The translations under genes were made by a program, and so were the position numbers. Below the pieces are notes generated by a model that was not told the DNA's origin, ran no database searches, and saw nothing but the letters and a program-made list of their open reading frames with translations. 25,130 nucleotides of DNA from an uncultured Phascolarctobacterium sp. GTDB taxonomy: Bacteria; Bacillota; Negativicutes; Acidaminococcales; Acidaminococcaceae. The stretch is taken from positions 1 to 25,130 of the forward strand of contig UQXH01000025.1 in NCBI GenBank assembly GCA_900545025.1, in the 5' to 3' direction. Within the stretch, counting starts at the first letter, position 1, and the number at the start of each line of letters is the position of its first letter. Positions 7,667-17,371 of this stretch are shown piece after piece.

Positions 7667-8812
7667 TCAAGGTAAATAATCCAACGGCTCCGTCACATCA
7701 CCGTGCAGGCGCACTTCAAAGTGACAGTGCGGGCCTGTTGACCAGCCGGTACTGCCCGCATAGGCAATAACAGTACCCTTGCTGACATATTCTCCTTCGC
7801 TGACATTTAAAGACTGGTTATGACCATAAAGTGTTACCAGCCCGCCGCCATGGTCAATCATTACCGCATTGCCGTAACCGCCCAGCCAGCCGCTGTAGAT
7901 TACAGTACCGGAATCTGCCGCATGGATAGGCGTTCCATAATCTACGGCAATATCCATACCGGAATGGTATCTGGTAGTGCCAAAAACAGGATGGGTACGC
8001 CAGCCATAATAAGAAGTTATTTCACCGCTGCACGGCCACATAAACCGTCCGGTACCGCCGCTGCCGGCAGGCTCATACCCGCCGCCGCTTTCCATATTAC
8101 GGAGCATAGCTGCGATATTTTCAGAAATAGCCAGCAGACGGTCGTATTCTTCCTCACTGTCATGCTTCGCTTCTTCGGCCTTATACAGGATTTGAGCCCT
8201 GCGTTCACGCACTTCTTCAACCTTGGCTTTCTTCGCATCCAGCTCAGCTTTGGTAACCTGGATTTCTTTCATTTCTTTAGCCAGTACTTCCTGATGTGCT
8301 TTTATTTCTTCCGTTGATTTCTTAATATCCTCTAACATAGCAACATCACGGGCAATAATCTTCTGCAGCAGATACATACGTGAAGAAAACTCCGTAAAAT
8401 CCGTTGCACCTAAGAGAATGTCCAGATAATTAAGCTGTCCGTTCATATAGATATTACGCAGCCTGCGCCCATAAATCTGCATTCTTTCATCCAGCTCTTT
8501 TTGTTTGGCCTCCAGCTGTGCCTGATTTTCATCAATACTGCTTTGCAGAGCATCACTTTTGCGTTCCAGTTGGTCTGACTGGGCCTGTAATTCCCACAGC
8601 TGTCCCATAACTTCATCCAGACTGGCACTGGCCGCCTCAGCCTCTTCTCTGGCAGCAGCCCGGCGTGTTTCCATCTCCTGCATTTTCTGCTGTACTTCGC
8701 TCAATTCAGCGCGTTTATCATCAATCTCATTGGCAAAGCTGAAATTTACGCATACAGGCAACAGCGCCAGCCACAAAGCCAACAAACTGCTTACTAAATC
8801 TTTTTTCCTCAT
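7667..8812 (-). CDS. Murein hydrolase activator / M23 endopeptidase, EnvC-like
   Basis: This 381-residue secreted protein has a signal peptide (residues 1-27, ending SFA), a long coiled coil over about 30-235, a short linker with Gly/Ser, and a C-terminal LytM/M23 domain. The zinc and catalytic residues of M23 are present: H283 and D287 in RYHSGMD and H362/H364 in GPHCHFE. It could therefore be an active peptidoglycan endopeptidase, unlike E. coli EnvC, which has lost these residues and only activates amidases. It lies 12 bp after ftsX. FtsEX controlling a coiled-coil M23 protein is the known arrangement for division or elongation wall cutting. The start is ATG 8812, with AAGGTGG 7 nt upstream. 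Confidence 0.9.
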   Translation of the reverse strand: MRKKDLVSSLLALWLALLPVCVNFSFANEIDDKRAELSEVQQKMQEMETRRAAAREEAEAASASLDEVMGQLWELQAQSDQLERKSDALQSSIDENQAQLEAKQKELDERMQIYGRRLRNIYMNGQLNYLDILLGATDFTEFSSRMYLLQKIIARDVAMLEDIKKSTEEIKAHQEVLAKEMKEIQVTKAELDAKKAKVEEVRERRAQILYKAEEAKHDSEEEYDRLLAISENIAAMLRNMESGGGYEPAGSGGTGRFMWPCSGEITSYYGWRTHPVFGTTRYHSGMDIAVDYGTPIHAADSGTVIYSGWLGGYGNAVMIDHGGGLVTLYGHNQSLNVSEGEYVSKGTVIAYAGSTGWSTGPHCHFEVRLHGDVTEPLDYLP

Positions 8813-8824
8813 ACTGCCGCCACC

Positions 8825-9712
8825 TTATACGCGCAAAAATTTACGCAAAGAAATATAGCTGCCCAGAGCACCGATACCGGTACCGGCAATAAGCAGGAAA
8901 ACAGATACATAAGTCAATAGCGGATATGCAGGCAGCAACGGCAGGAAAGCCAACGTTGCATAAATCTTAGTCTGCAAGCCGCTGTATATAACATTGATAA
9001 GCAAAGCAGCGACTATGGCTCCGAAAAAGCCTAACGTCATGCCTTCCAACAAGAAAGGCCAACGTATAAACCAATCAGTAGCGCCAACGTATTTCATAAT
9101 GACAACTTCCTTACGTCTGGCAAAAACTGTCAGGCGTATAGTATTGGAAATAATAAACAAGGTAGCCATGGATAAGAATACTACCAGCATAATACCGCCA
9201 AAACGCAGTATCCTGGTCAGTTGGAACAGATTTTCTACCACTTCCTGTCCAAATTTAGCCGTTTCTACCTTTGGCAATTCGCTAATCTGAGGTGTCAGCT
9301 GCTGAATCCTTTCAGGATTATCTACCTGTACATCAAAATAATTAGGAAAAGGATTATCGCTGCCCAAGGAATCCAATAATTGCTGCTGATCCCCTAAACG
9401 CTCGCGGAATTTTTCCAACGCTTCATATTTACTGATAAAAGTTACTTTTTCCACGCCTTCCATTTCACTCAGACTTTTACCGACTGACTCCAAATCCTCA
9501 TTGTCTGCCTCATCCAACATATAGACAGAAATCTGCACCTGGCTTTCCAAATATTTAGCCAGATTATTGGTATTGAGAAAAATCAGCAGGAACATTCCCA
9601 GTACCAGCAAAGAAACTGCCACTGTGGAAATCGAGGCAAAGCTCATAAAGCCGTTGCGGCGTATAGATTTATATGTTTCCCGAACAAAATATTCCTTCGT
9701 ACTAAAGCTCAT
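8825..9712 (-). CDS. ftsX: Cell division protein FtsX
   Basis: This 295-residue integral membrane protein has four hydrophobic segments (about 20-42, 170-195, 222-250 and 265-290). The first large loop lies outside the membrane, and the opening SIRRNGFMSFASIS is typical of FtsX. With FtsE it forms an ABC-type complex that uses ATP to activate wall hydrolases across the membrane. ATG 9712 is preferred over 9718 because GGGG then lies 9 nt upstream and not 3. The start overlaps the end of ftsE by 11 nt, which indicates translational coupling. The gene downstream encodes the M23 hydrolase that is the likely extracellular partner. Confidence 0.95.
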   Translation of the reverse strand: MSFSTKEYFVRETYKSIRRNGFMSFASISTVAVSLLVLGMFLLIFLNTNNLAKYLESQVQISVYMLDEADNEDLESVGKSLSEMEGVEKVTFISKYEALEKFRERLGDQQQLLDSLGSDNPFPNYFDVQVDNPERIQQLTPQISELPKVETAKFGQEVVENLFQLTRILRFGGIMLVVFLSMATLFIISNTIRLTVFARRKEVVIMKYVGATDWFIRWPFLLEGMTLGFFGAIVAALLINVIYSGLQTKIYATLAFLPLLPAYPLLTYVSVFLLIAGTGIGALGSYISLRKFLRV

Positions 9713-10388
9713 AGCCATATACCCCGTTCTTCTCGTCCCTTACGATTCTGCCCTTTTCAATAGCGATGACGCGTTTACCCATAGCGTCAACAATCTCTTT
9801 ATCATGTGTTGCCATAACGATAGTCGTTCCGCTGGCATTGATTTCCTTAAAAATATCCATAATATCCCAGCTGGTTTCAGGATCAAGATTCCCCGTCGGT
9901 TCATCGGCAATTACCAGCAGCGGGTCATTTACTATTGCCCGGGCAATAGCTATACGCTGCTGCTCGCCGCCGCTTAACTCATTCGGATAGGAATTGCAGC
10001 GATTGCGCAGACCAACAAGCTCCAGTACGTTCATTACCCGACGTTTGATTTTTCTGTGCGGCGCTTCGATTACCTGCATGGCAAAAGCTACATTTTCATA
10101 AACCGTCCTGTCAGGCAGCAGTCTGTAATCCTGAAAGATAATGCCCAGCTGCCTGCGCATATAAGGGATTTCCTTTTCCTGCAAGCGCAGAATATCTATG
10201 CCATTAACAAAAATGCTGCCCGTCGTAGGAATCACTTCACGGAACAGCATTTTTATAAAAGTAGATTTGCCTGCACCGCTTGGGCCAACCACAAAGACAA
10301 ATTCACCTGGCTCTATATGAATATTGACATCCTGTAAAGCAGCCGATCCTCCGGGATAAATTTTGCTGACATTAGACATTAAAAGCAT
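9702..10388 (-). CDS. ftsE: Cell division ATP-binding protein FtsE
   Basis: A 228-residue ABC ATPase with Walker A GPSGAGKST, signature LSGGEQQR and Walker B LLVIADEPTGNLD. The opening MLLMSNVSKIYPGG...GEFVFVVGPSGAGKS is typical of FtsE. It pairs with FtsX on the cytoplasmic side of the membrane. ATG 10388 is chosen over the GTG at 10397 because GGGAG lies 10 nt upstream of the ATG but nearly touches the GTG. It begins 5 bp after the csaB stop and overlaps ftsX. Confidence 0.95.
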   Translation of the reverse strand: MLLMSNVSKIYPGGSAALQDVNIHIEPGEFVFVVGPSGAGKSTFIKMLFREVIPTTGSIFVNGIDILRLQEKEIPYMRRQLGIIFQDYRLLPDRTVYENVAFAMQVIEAPHRKIKRRVMNVLELVGLRNRCNSYPNELSGGEQQRIAIARAIVNDPLLVIADEPTGNLDPETSWDIMDIFKEINASGTTIVMATHDKEIVDAMGKRVIAIEKGRIVRDEKNGVYGYEL

Positions 10389-10393
10389 AATCT

Positions 10394-11503
10394 TCACTCT
10401 CCCTTCAGATGTTTTTTGGAAACAGGCAATAAAGAAAAGGCCAAGCCGACATTTTCCATCGCCTTATCACGTAAATAATCCAACTTGCGCCAGCTTTCTT
10501 CACTAACTTGCAGCGCCTTTTCAGCCGCGGCAGCTACCGCTGGGGCAGTAAGCCCGTCTATCTGTCCGGCATTGACACCGGCAACCTCTTTGATAAAGCC
10601 GTCTACCTTGGGGTCGTAGGAAACACCTACAAAAGGAATCCGCATGACTGCCGCAAAAATCAGCGCATGCAGGCGCATACCGATTAACAGAGCAAAATTA
10701 CCGATCAGCGACAAAAACTGCTCCGTATCGCAGGAAGCATCCAGTACCGTGCAAGCTTCGTCATTACTCATATGCTGACGCACTTTCCGGCATGCTCCTA
10801 TATCAACAGGATACTGTAAGGGCAGTAAAACTACATGGGCATCATATTTTTCAATAAGCCCATCTGCTGCTTCGGCAAGCACTTTGAGATAATTGCCTCC
10901 ATCCTGCCATTTACGGACAGAAACAGCGATAAGTCTCTTATCCACAGGTACTCCAAACTGCCGCAGCAATTCTCTGCCCTGCGCTATTTCTGCCTGCTGC
11001 AGCGTCAATACCGCATCGGCAGTCAGTACAACCTTTTCCTCAGGGATACCTATGCGTTTCAGTTCCTCTAAAGAGTCCGTATCACGCACTGTAATCAGGT
11101 CGACACTGCTGCAGACAAAACGTGTCAGCCTGCGCAGCAGGCAGGACCTTATCGGCCCAATCCCTTGGGCAAACAACATTACTTTCTTTCCGCACCATCT
11201 GCCTAACGCAAGTACAGATAAATAGTACAACAGGCTCTTCCTGCTGGTAACATCCTGCAATAGGCTGCCGCCGCCGCTGATAAGCAAATCACTTTCCTGT
11301 AAGGCTGCAACAATAGCAAACGGATTAAATCTATGTATGGAAGTTACCCCGTGCCGAGCAGCTGTAACCTGAGGATTACCGGAGATAACCGTCAATTTTG
11401 CCGTCGCTTCTCTGCTGCGCAGAGCTTTGATTATAGCAGTCAGCATCGCTTCATCTCCGGCATTAGCAAAGCCATAATATCCGGAAATTACTATTTTACT
11501 CAT
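10394..11503 (-). CDS. csaB: Polysaccharide pyruvyl transferase CsaB
   Basis: This 369-residue protein opens with ISGYYGFANAGDEAML and carries LLISGGGSLLQD and IGMRLHALIFA, all landmarks of CsaB/polysaccharide pyruvyl transferases. These enzymes add ketal pyruvate from phosphoenolpyruvate to a cell-wall-linked glycan, creating the ligand for S-layer-homology (SLH) domains. In diderm Bacillota SLH proteins tether the outer membrane, so the gene points to that envelope type (inference). The start ATG overlaps the stop of the DUF5693 gene (TAATG), and ftsE follows 5 bp later. It is part of the secA-to-terminator operon. Confidence 0.9.
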   Translation of the reverse strand: MSKIVISGYYGFANAGDEAMLTAIIKALRSREATAKLTVISGNPQVTAARHGVTSIHRFNPFAIVAALQESDLLISGGGSLLQDVTSRKSLLYYLSVLALGRWCGKKVMLFAQGIGPIRSCLLRRLTRFVCSSVDLITVRDTDSLEELKRIGIPEEKVVLTADAVLTLQQAEIAQGRELLRQFGVPVDKRLIAVSVRKWQDGGNYLKVLAEAADGLIEKYDAHVVLLPLQYPVDIGACRKVRQHMSNDEACTVLDASCDTEQFLSLIGNFALLIGMRLHALIFAAVMRIPFVGVSYDPKVDGFIKEVAGVNAGQIDGLTAPAVAAAAEKALQVSEESWRKLDYLRDKAMENVGLAFSLLPVSKKHLKGE

Positions 11504-13614
11504 TACTCAAGGTATCTCCTTCTCAATCTTTCCCAATAAGGCAACAGCAGCATTACTACAGTTACCGCTACAATGCCTAACATAGCCCCAGCGACATAAC
11601 CGTCAACGGCACGCATCACACTCATCCATACAGGCGTACGCATATGGCAGAAAGTCTGCACTAATGAGCCCTGTCCAATAACGGCACCACAAGCCAATAT
11701 AAATTGCCATAAACGCGGCGCCCCCTTATAAGCTGCTAAAACAGCCAGGAAAAAGGCAGGATGTCCAACTAAGAACTCCTTGCCGCGCGGACGCGCATAC
11801 ATGAGCTGCTCCAGCAGAGCACGCATCTTTAATTCAGCTGCCGTAACCGGCACACCGTCAGTATGCCCGCTGCGGCCTACAAAATAATAAACTACAAACA
11901 ACAGAATACCTAATATCAGTAAATGTTTTAGCGTTATTTCCGTATTGACAAAGCTTTTCAGCTTCCAGATAACAGTATGGAAGCCTCGTCCCATTATCTG
12001 CAGCAAATCGTATTTTTTAGCATACAGTATCGCTGTCATTACGACCGGCAGGATAAAGGTAACCTTGACCCCACGGTAAATATCTATTTCCAGCAGGAAA
12101 CGGCTGTCCGTAAGCACAGCAGACAAGAGCATGGCACCTACTAAAGACAGCAAAATAGCAAAAGCTAATTGCCATAAGGCATTGCCAATAATACCGGACA
12201 ATGTCTTTGTCCTCTCACGGCAATTATCCCAGATATTAAAGATAACACTCATAGAAAGTACCGGGAAAGTTACAGCAGCAGCCAAAGCCAAAAGCTGCCT
12301 TGTCAGCAGCCCGCGTCCTGCCATCAGTACTACTGCCGCAGCCAAGCTCAGACCAGCCCACAGCAACAGCTGTCTGCGCCTGGTAATATTTACCAGCAGC
12401 GACAGATATAAAACCACGGCTGCCATAATAGCGCCGATAAGCGGCAGATAAACCATCTTATCAGGAAAATACGGACCTGCATAAATATTGCCGTTGTTAT
12501 TGCCGGCAGCTTCAAAAACACCTGCTTCACCAATTTTAAAGTCACGAGCTTTAACACTCTTGACAATATTCTGGACATACTCCAGATTCATAGTCATCAG
12601 GTCTTTGCCATCTTTAGACATCATAAACGGCCTGATATAGTTTACACGGATATTACGTTCCTCGTCAGTCAATGCCCAGCGACGCAGCGCCTCACTGACA
12701 GAGATCTTTTTCTGTTCCGTCGGGTCTATAACATAGGCACGGGCAGCATTATACTCTACACCTGCTGCCAAAGGCAGCAGGCCGTCAATTTTCGCAAACT
12801 GAAGTTGGGTATAATGCTCCATCATAACCAGCTTCATGTCCTGTTCTTTCATCTTGGCCGACATATAATCCAGCATATTGGGATACCCTACAGCCTGCGT
12901 ACCGCAAGGCATATATGCAGTAACCTTGACATTAGCTTTCTTAATCCGTTTAAAAATACCGTCCACCTGTTCAGCACTGACATCCGTATAATTTTGTGGA
13001 CGCACGATAACATGAAACCCCATAGCCGCAATCCTGCGCATATCTGTTGCTGGTAATCCTAACGGAGCCTGCAGCAAACCAAGAGGCTCATCATATTTAT
13101 CCTCCGGCACAAGCGTCGTGCTGCCCAAAACCTCTACAATACGCGGCTTATCGTCAAGAACTTTGATACGCTCACTGCCATAGCGCAGGCGCAAATCTTC
13201 CAAGACATCATTAAAAGTTTCCTTGTCATTGCCCTCTGCTACATATACGGCATTAGCCTGAAGTCTTTTTTGCTTCAAAACAGGTTTAAAGATACCAGCA
13301 TCAGCGCCAAGCGCTACAGATTTACGCAATTCTTCACCGGTAGTTACTGCAATTACGCCATTTTTATTCAACCGCTCTAAGGTAGTATCAAAAACCATCA
13401 GAGAGGTAATCCCCGCAGCTTTAAATCTTTCCAAAACGGTTTCTTCAGGAAGGCCCTCTAATGCCGCCAGCTTGCGCAGGTTTTCATATTCCATAGCCAT
13501 CTCTACGGTATCATTATTCTGTTCTATGCCATGGCGCACAACATTCAGCCACAAAGCGCAGCAAAAACCTACCAGCACTATAGCCAAAAGTATCGGATTA
13601 TAACGGCTCTTCAT
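11503..13614 (-). CDS. DUF5693 family polytopic membrane protein
   Basis: A 703-residue protein with an N-terminal transmembrane anchor (about residues 8-26). A large extracytoplasmic region to about residue 385 contains blocks such as GITSLMVFDTTLERL, VIVRPQNYTD and MEHYTQLQF. A C-terminal half follows with many hydrophobic segments. I assign it to DUF5693, which commonly lies directly before csaB in Bacillota. Function is unknown, and its constant pairing with csaB suggests a role in exporting or assembling the pyruvylated glycan. ATG 13614 is chosen over GTG 13623 because AAGGG lies 8 nt upstream. It begins 33 bp after the prfB stop. Confidence 0.8.
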   Translation of the reverse strand: MKSRYNPILLAIVLVGFCCALWLNVVRHGIEQNNDTVEMAMEYENLRKLAALEGLPEETVLERFKAAGITSLMVFDTTLERLNKNGVIAVTTGEELRKSVALGADAGIFKPVLKQKRLQANAVYVAEGNDKETFNDVLEDLRLRYGSERIKVLDDKPRIVEVLGSTTLVPEDKYDEPLGLLQAPLGLPATDMRRIAAMGFHVIVRPQNYTDVSAEQVDGIFKRIKKANVKVTAYMPCGTQAVGYPNMLDYMSAKMKEQDMKLVMMEHYTQLQFAKIDGLLPLAAGVEYNAARAYVIDPTEQKKISVSEALRRWALTDEERNIRVNYIRPFMMSKDGKDLMTMNLEYVQNIVKSVKARDFKIGEAGVFEAAGNNNGNIYAGPYFPDKMVYLPLIGAIMAAVVLYLSLLVNITRRRQLLLWAGLSLAAAVVLMAGRGLLTRQLLALAAAVTFPVLSMSVIFNIWDNCRERTKTLSGIIGNALWQLAFAILLSLVGAMLLSAVLTDSRFLLEIDIYRGVKVTFILPVVMTAILYAKKYDLLQIMGRGFHTVIWKLKSFVNTEITLKHLLILGILLFVVYYFVGRSGHTDGVPVTAAELKMRALLEQLMYARPRGKEFLVGHPAFFLAVLAAYKGAPRLWQFILACGAVIGQGSLVQTFCHMRTPVWMSVMRAVDGYVAGAMLGIVAVTVVMLLLPYWERLRRRYLE

Positions 13615-13647
13615 TGATTTCACCCTTCTTGTAAAATTATAAAGAAA

Positions 13648-14755
13648 TTAGATTTTCTTTTGCAGGCTACGCAGATAGCTTTCAACAAAGCTCATTAAAT
13701 CGCCGTCCATAACAGCCTGGATATTACCAGTTTCTGTACCGGTACGGTGATCTTTAACCAGCGTATACGGCTGGAAAACGTAAGAGCGGATTTGGCTGCC
13801 CCATTCAATAGCCTGATAGTCGCCTGCCAGGTCACTAATCATAGCATCCTGTTTCTGCTTCTCGTATTCGTACAGCTTGGCACGCAACAGCTGCAGGCAG
13901 CGTTCTCTGTTCTGAATCTGCGAGCGTTCGTTCTGACATTGGACAACGATACCCGTAGGCTCGTGAGTCATACGTACGGCAGAAGAAGTCTTATTGACGT
14001 GCTGTCCGCCGGCACCGCTGGCACGATAAGTATCAACACGCACTTCATCCATATTGATGTTAACTTCGATATTATCATCAATTTCCGGCATAACATCTAC
14101 TGCCGCAAAGGAAGTATGTCTGCGGGCATTGGCATCAAAAGGAGAAATGCGCACCAGACGATGCACGCCCTTTTCAGACTTCATGAAGCCATAAGCATTA
14201 TGTCCGTTAATCTGAATAGTAACACTTTTTACGCCTGCTTCATCACCGGGCTGGAAATCCAGTGTTTCCACAGCAAAATTATTCTTTTCAGCAAAACGCA
14301 CAAACATACGCAGCAGCATGGAAGTCCAATCCTGTGCTTCTGTTCCGCCGGCACCGGCATGCAGGGTAAGGATGGCATTATTAGCATCAAACTCACCACT
14401 GAGCAGCATACCAAGCTCTAAGTGCTCCAGCTCTTCTTTGCTGCGCTGCAGCAGTTCATCCATTTCCGGCAGCAGGCTTTCGTCATTTTCTTCCGTAGCC
14501 ATTTCCCACAAAGCTTCCAAATCATCTATATTGGCAGCAAGCTTATGGAAACCATCAACTTCCTCTTTCAGAGCATTAACGTCCTGCGCTGTTTTCTGCG
14601 CTTTTTCCGGGTCATCCCAAAATGTAGGGTCACCCATTTTATGTTCTAATTCTGCAATGCGGTCCTCTTTGACAGCAATGTCAAAGAGATCCCCTCATTT
14701 CCTCTAATTTTGCCTGCAGATTAGTTATTTCTGGTTTAAATTCTTCAATCAGCAA
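13648..14755 (-). CDS. prfB: Peptide chain release factor 2, with programmed +1 frameshift
   Basis: Release factor 2 recognises UGA and UAA and hydrolyses peptidyl-tRNA. The protein is made from two frames: TTG 14755 to CTT 14684 (24 codons), then a +1 shift past T14683 to continue from GAC at 14682 to the stop at 13648, 368 residues in total. RF2 signatures are SPF in RISPFDANARR (stop codon reading) and GGQ in SGAGGQHVNK (catalysis). TTG 14755 is preferred: AAGGTTGTGA, an 8-of-10 match to the anti-Shine-Dalgarno complement, ends 5 nt before it, leaving its core about 8 nt away. The GTG at 14764 sits too close. It lies between secA (44 bp gap) and the DUF5693 gene. Confidence 0.95.
14680..14696 (-). 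promoter_or_regulatory. prfB programmed frameshift site
   Basis: On the minus strand, AGGGGA (14695-14690) is a Shine-Dalgarno-like stimulator followed after TCT by CTT TGA C (14686-14680). This is the classic RF2 autoregulatory signal: when RF2 is scarce the ribosome pauses at UGA and slips from CUU to UUU, reading on as GAC. The spacing of 3 nt between the purine run and CUU is as in E. coli. Confidence 0.95.
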
Positions 14756-14799
14756 ATCATTCACAACCTTTCATGAGCAAATTTAGTTATTTAAGGACA

Positions 14800-17319
14800 T
14801 TATTTATCCTTGCCGCAGCAATTTTTATATTTTTTGCCACTGCCGCAGGGGCAGGGCTCATTACGTCCAGTTTCATCCTTCTTAACAGTCGGCTGCTGCG
14901 GGCCATCATCACCCGCGGGATTATTCATAGAAGCATTCTCCAGATGGTCTTCTACTTTAGGCTGGGTAATTACGTTTACTCGGTAAATATAACGAACAAC
15001 GTCGTCTTGGATAGCATCAATCATAGCTTCGAACATGTCATAAGCTTCAAATTTATATTCCACTAAAGGATCTTTTTGTCCGTAAGCACGCAGGCCAACA
15101 CCTTCGCGCAGCATGTCCATAGCATCCAGGTGTTCCATCCAATGATTGTCTACAACCTTGAGCATGACAAGGTTTTCAAGTTCACGCATCAGCTCAGGGC
15201 CGATAGCATCTTCACGCTGCTGATAGTGCTCAACTGCAATCTTATGCAAATATTCATCTAATTCTTCACGGCTCAGATTCTGCAGATATTCTACAGTCAA
15301 CACGCCGCGCGGAGCATAAAATTCTTCTGCATAATTTATCAGCGATTTCAAATCCCAGTCTTCGGAATATACTTCCGGCGGAGCATACATAGCCAGAGTA
15401 CGGTCTACAACCTTGTCCACCATCTCCATAATATTTTCACGCAAATCAGCCTGATGCAATATTTTTCTGCGCTGGGCATAGATTACCTCACGCTGCTGGT
15501 TCATAACATCGTCATATTCCAGGACATGTTTACGGATGCTGAAGTTACGCGCTTCAACTTTCTTCTGAGCGTTTTCAATAGATTTTGTCACCAGGGAATG
15601 TTCGATAGGCTCGTCATCATCCATACCCAGCTTATCCATAATGCCAGCAATATTGTCGCTGCCAAAAAGACGCATCAAATCATCTTCCAAGGAAAGGAAG
15701 AATTTGGAAGAACCAGGATCGCCCTGACGAGCGCAGCGGCCGCGCAGTTGATTATCAATACGGCGGCTTTCATGACGCTCAGTACCAATAATATGCAGAC
15801 CGCCAAGTTCAGGTACACCTTCGCCAAGCACAATATCAGTACCACGACCAGCCATATTGGTAGCAATGGTTACAGCACCGTACTGACCGGCACCAGAAAT
15901 GATTTCCGCTTCTTTTTCATGGTACTTTGCATTCAATACATTATGAGGTATACCACGACGTTTCAGCATTGCAGACAGTTCCTCGGACTGGGAAATAGAG
16001 GTAGTACCAACCAGTACCGGTCTGCCGGACTTATGGCATTCCTCAATCTCGTTAACAGCCGCCTTATACTTGGCCAGTTTAGTCTTATAGATAACATCAG
16101 GCGCGTCCACACGAATCATGGGTTTATTAGTAGGAATAACTACAACACTCAGATTATAAATTTTCTGGAATTCCTGTTCTTCGGTTTTAGCAGTACCAGT
16201 CATACCGGACAATTTATGATACATACGGAAATAGTTCTGGAAAGTAATAGTAGCCAAAGTCTGGCTTTCACGCTCAACCTTGACGCCTTCTTTAGCTTCG
16301 ATAGCCTGATGCAAGCCTTCGGAGAAGCGGCGGCCAAACATCAGACGTCCGGTAAATTCGTCAACGATAATTACCTGACCATCTTTAACCACATAATCAC
16401 GGTCACGATGCATCAGTGCTTTAGCCTTCAAAGCACACATCAGCTGATGCGAGAAGTCCACGCCGTGTTCATTATCATACATATTACTGATACCCAGCAT
16501 TTTTTCAGCTTTCGCAATACCAACTTCTGTAGGCGCAACCTGTTTCTGCTTTTCGTCAACAGTATAATCTTCACCCTCGGTCATGTTGGCTACCACATGC
16601 GCTAATACCCTGTATAAATCAGTAGATTTTTCGCCTGGGCCAGAAATAATCAGCGGCGTACGCGCTTCATCAATCAAGATACTGTCTACTTCGTCGACAA
16701 TACAGTAATTCAGCTCACGCTGTACCATCTGGTCTTCGCTGACAACCATATTGTCACGCAGATAGTCAAAGCCAAACTCATTATTGGTACCATAAGTAAT
16801 ATCGGCAGCATAAGCAGCACGACGGGCAGGGAAATCCATATCGTGGACAATCAAGCCTACAGAAAGTCCCAGGAACTTATAAACACGTCCCATCTCTTCA
16901 CTGTCACGTTTTGCCAGATAATCGTTAACGGTAACTACATGTACACCTTTACCGGTCAAAGCATTCAGATATGCCGGCAGCGTAGCTACCAAGGTCTTGC
17001 CTTCACCGGTACGCATTTCAGCAATCTTGCCGCGGTGCAGTACGCAGCCGCCAATCAGCTGTACATCAAAATGACGCATACCCAGGACGCGCTTAGAAGC
17101 CTCGCGCACTACAGCAAATGCTTCCGGCAGAATATCGTCTAAGGTTTCACCCTTTTGCAGACGTACTTTGAATTCTCCTGTCTTAGCCGCCAGATTGGCA
17201 GAGCTTAAGTTCTCTACACTTTTCTCCAGACTGTTTATCTTATCTACAATAACACGAATCTGTTTTAATTCTTTTTCATTAGGATCACCGAAAATCTTCT
17301 TTAAAATGTTTTCGAGCAA
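14800..17319 (-). CDS. secA: Preprotein translocase ATPase SecA
   Basis: SecA is the motor that pushes unfolded preproteins through SecYEG using ATP. The protein is 839 residues. Motifs are MRTGEGKT (Walker A) and VDEVDSILIDEART (DEAD-like Walker B), the preprotein cross-linking region around 230-370, the second helicase domain with NMAGRGTDI, and a C-terminal zinc-binding CPCGSGKKYKNCC that contacts SecB or ribosomes. The start is likely TTG 17319, 8 nt after AAGGAG; ATG 17325 is only 2 nt from the same Shine-Dalgarno sequence. The gene heads the long string running to 6111 and has a strong promoter with a hairpin at its mRNA 5' end. Confidence 0.97.
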   Translation of the reverse strand: MLENILKKIFGDPNEKELKQIRVIVDKINSLEKSVENLSSANLAAKTGEFKVRLQKGETLDDILPEAFAVVREASKRVLGMRHFDVQLIGGCVLHRGKIAEMRTGEGKTLVATLPAYLNALTGKGVHVVTVNDYLAKRDSEEMGRVYKFLGLSVGLIVHDMDFPARRAAYAADITYGTNNEFGFDYLRDNMVVSEDQMVQRELNYCIVDEVDSILIDEARTPLIISGPGEKSTDLYRVLAHVVANMTEGEDYTVDEKQKQVAPTEVGIAKAEKMLGISNMYDNEHGVDFSHQLMCALKAKALMHRDRDYVVKDGQVIIVDEFTGRLMFGRRFSEGLHQAIEAKEGVKVERESQTLATITFQNYFRMYHKLSGMTGTAKTEEQEFQKIYNLSVVVIPTNKPMIRVDAPDVIYKTKLAKYKAAVNEIEECHKSGRPVLVGTTSISQSEELSAMLKRRGIPHNVLNAKYHEKEAEIISGAGQYGAVTIATNMAGRGTDIVLGEGVPELGGLHIIGTERHESRRIDNQLRGRCARQGDPGSSKFFLSLEDDLMRLFGSDNIAGIMDKLGMDDDEPIEHSLVTKSIENAQKKVEARNFSIRKHVLEYDDVMNQQREVIYAQRRKILHQADLRENIMEMVDKVVDRTLAMYAPPEVYSEDWDLKSLINYAEEFYAPRGVLTVEYLQNLSREELDEYLHKIAVEHYQQREDAIGPELMRELENLVMLKVVDNHWMEHLDAMDMLREGVGLRAYGQKDPLVEYKFEAYDMFEAMIDAIQDDVVRYIYRVNVITQPKVEDHLENASMNNPAGDDGPQQPTVKKDETGRNEPCPCGSGKKYKNCCGKDK

Positions 17320-17341
17320 AATCATCACTCCTTAAAAATAT

Positions 17342-17362
17342 GGTGTATAAAAACACTACACC
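17342..17362 (-). promoter_or_regulatory. Hairpin at the predicted 5' end of the secA mRNA
   Basis: GGTGTA (17362-17357) pairs with TACACC (17347-17342) around a 9-nt loop and is followed by ATATTTTT and then the Shine-Dalgarno sequence. The promoter puts the first transcribed base only a few nucleotides before the stem. It could protect the 5' end from decay or act as a weak attenuator. Confidence 0.45.
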
Positions 17363-17371
17363 TAATATACA

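Noticed and set aside
13747..14421. Plus-strand open frame of 224 codons opposite prfB
   Set aside because: Antisense shadow of prfB. Its composition has no recognisable domain.
15454..16605. Long plus-strand open frame (383 codons) opposite secA
   Set aside because: It is the antisense shadow of secA, has no family resemblance and no convincing ribosome binding site.
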